A stretch of 64,000 bases of DNA from Planctomycetota bacterium. Lineage in GTDB: Bacteria > Planctomycetota > Planctomycetia > Gemmatales > Gemmataceae. Under the pieces are notes generated by a model that searched no databases, was not told the origin of the DNA, and was given only the letters and a program-made list of their open reading frames with translations. The stretch lies in contig JACPZP010000117.1 of the NCBI GenBank assembly GCA_016195405.1, forward strand, positions 29,461 to 93,460. Direction: 5' to 3'. Position numbers and translations under genes: made by a program. This document shows positions 63,745 to 64,000 of this stretch, piece after piece; position 1 is the first letter of the stretch, and each line of letters begins with the position of its first letter.

Positions 63745-64000
63745 GGCTTGCCCCGAGTTGTTCTGTAATATATACGTATGTACACTACTGGTCGGCGCAA
63801 GTCAAGAAGAATCTCGAATTAGACAGATTTCGTTCTGCATTTGCAGAAGATTAGGCAGAAGAAAAGACTGCCATGACGGAATTGGGATTTGCGCAAACTA
63901 CGGACGGCGGACGCGGCCGTCGATGACGGCTTTTTTACGGACTCGCCAGAGGTAGCCAAGAGTCGCGCATGGCGTCCTCTCCCGGGTCGTGTTCACCTTC

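Noticed and set aside
63745..64000. Possible integron attI site or cassette array upstream of the integrase
   Set aside because: The integrase remnant would predict attI here, but no core-site pair or attC-like hairpin could be recognised before the window end.

Overview
The window looks like chromosomal DNA of a planctomycete, most likely close to the Gemmata lineage. The evidence is two DUF1501 proteins, one PSCyt1/DUF1549/DUF1553 cytochrome protein, secreted proteins whose N-termini carry the planctomycete L-E-x-R-x-x-P-type motif, an HpnE-like oxidase, two adjacent PilT-type ATPases, and high GC with long antisense shadow frames. No ribosomal RNA, CRISPR array or complete transposase was seen. 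One tRNA gene (Arg, ACG) is present.

Layout. 1-2.0 kb: the end of a ligase-associated Lhr-like helicase and its PdeM nuclease. 2.0-4.4 kb: a secreted BON protein, tRNA-Arg and a PIN/antitoxin pair. 4.5-7.8 kb: a DUF1501 protein and an esterase-ThuA protein lacking its N-terminus. 7.8-15.3 kb: a transposase relic, a T2SS-F protein, a deleted ligA, fabI, a HEAT-repeat secreted protein and hpt. 15.4-20.8 kb: a glycosyltransferase, an HD hydrolase, an HpnE-like oxidase and two PilT ATPases. 21.6-36 kb: cell-surface and secreted proteins (an RTX protein, an M16 protease, and a 2062-residue propeller/lectin/FN3 protein). 36-44 kb: S1/P1 nuclease, a membrane protein, an ECF sigma factor, a patatin cassette of lower GC, and a RecA-like ATPase. 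44.6-53.3 kb: a LanC-like secreted protein, a MocR regulator divergent from a PNPOx-PhzF-GNAT-CysK/DinB run, and a molybdopterin/pentapeptide fusion. 53.4-57.4 kb: the PSCyt1-DUF1553/DUF1501 pair. 57.5-62.2 kb: a Ser/Thr kinase, two zinc-ribbon membrane paralogues, a NYN nuclease and a GT2 enzyme. 62.5-63.7 kb: an integron-type integrase replaced in the middle by a four-helix-bundle gene.

The strongest unexplained signal is the density of short palindromic elements. One family has the REP/BIME architecture: GTAG, hairpin, spacer, hairpin, CTAC. Its stems differ in sequence but keep pairing. A relic of what looks like a REP-associated tyrosine transposase lies in the same window. Members of this and two similar families supply the stop codon of at least five genes. 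A second notable unit is the four-helix-bundle gene at 62.7-63.1 kb, which is bounded by imperfect inverted repeats and sits inside the broken integrase. Several other genes are damaged: ligA by an internal deletion, a TPR/ATPase relic, a kinase cut at its C-terminus and a frameshifted membrane protein. This suggests either a genome shaped by small repeats or some assembly error, which read-level checks would separate.
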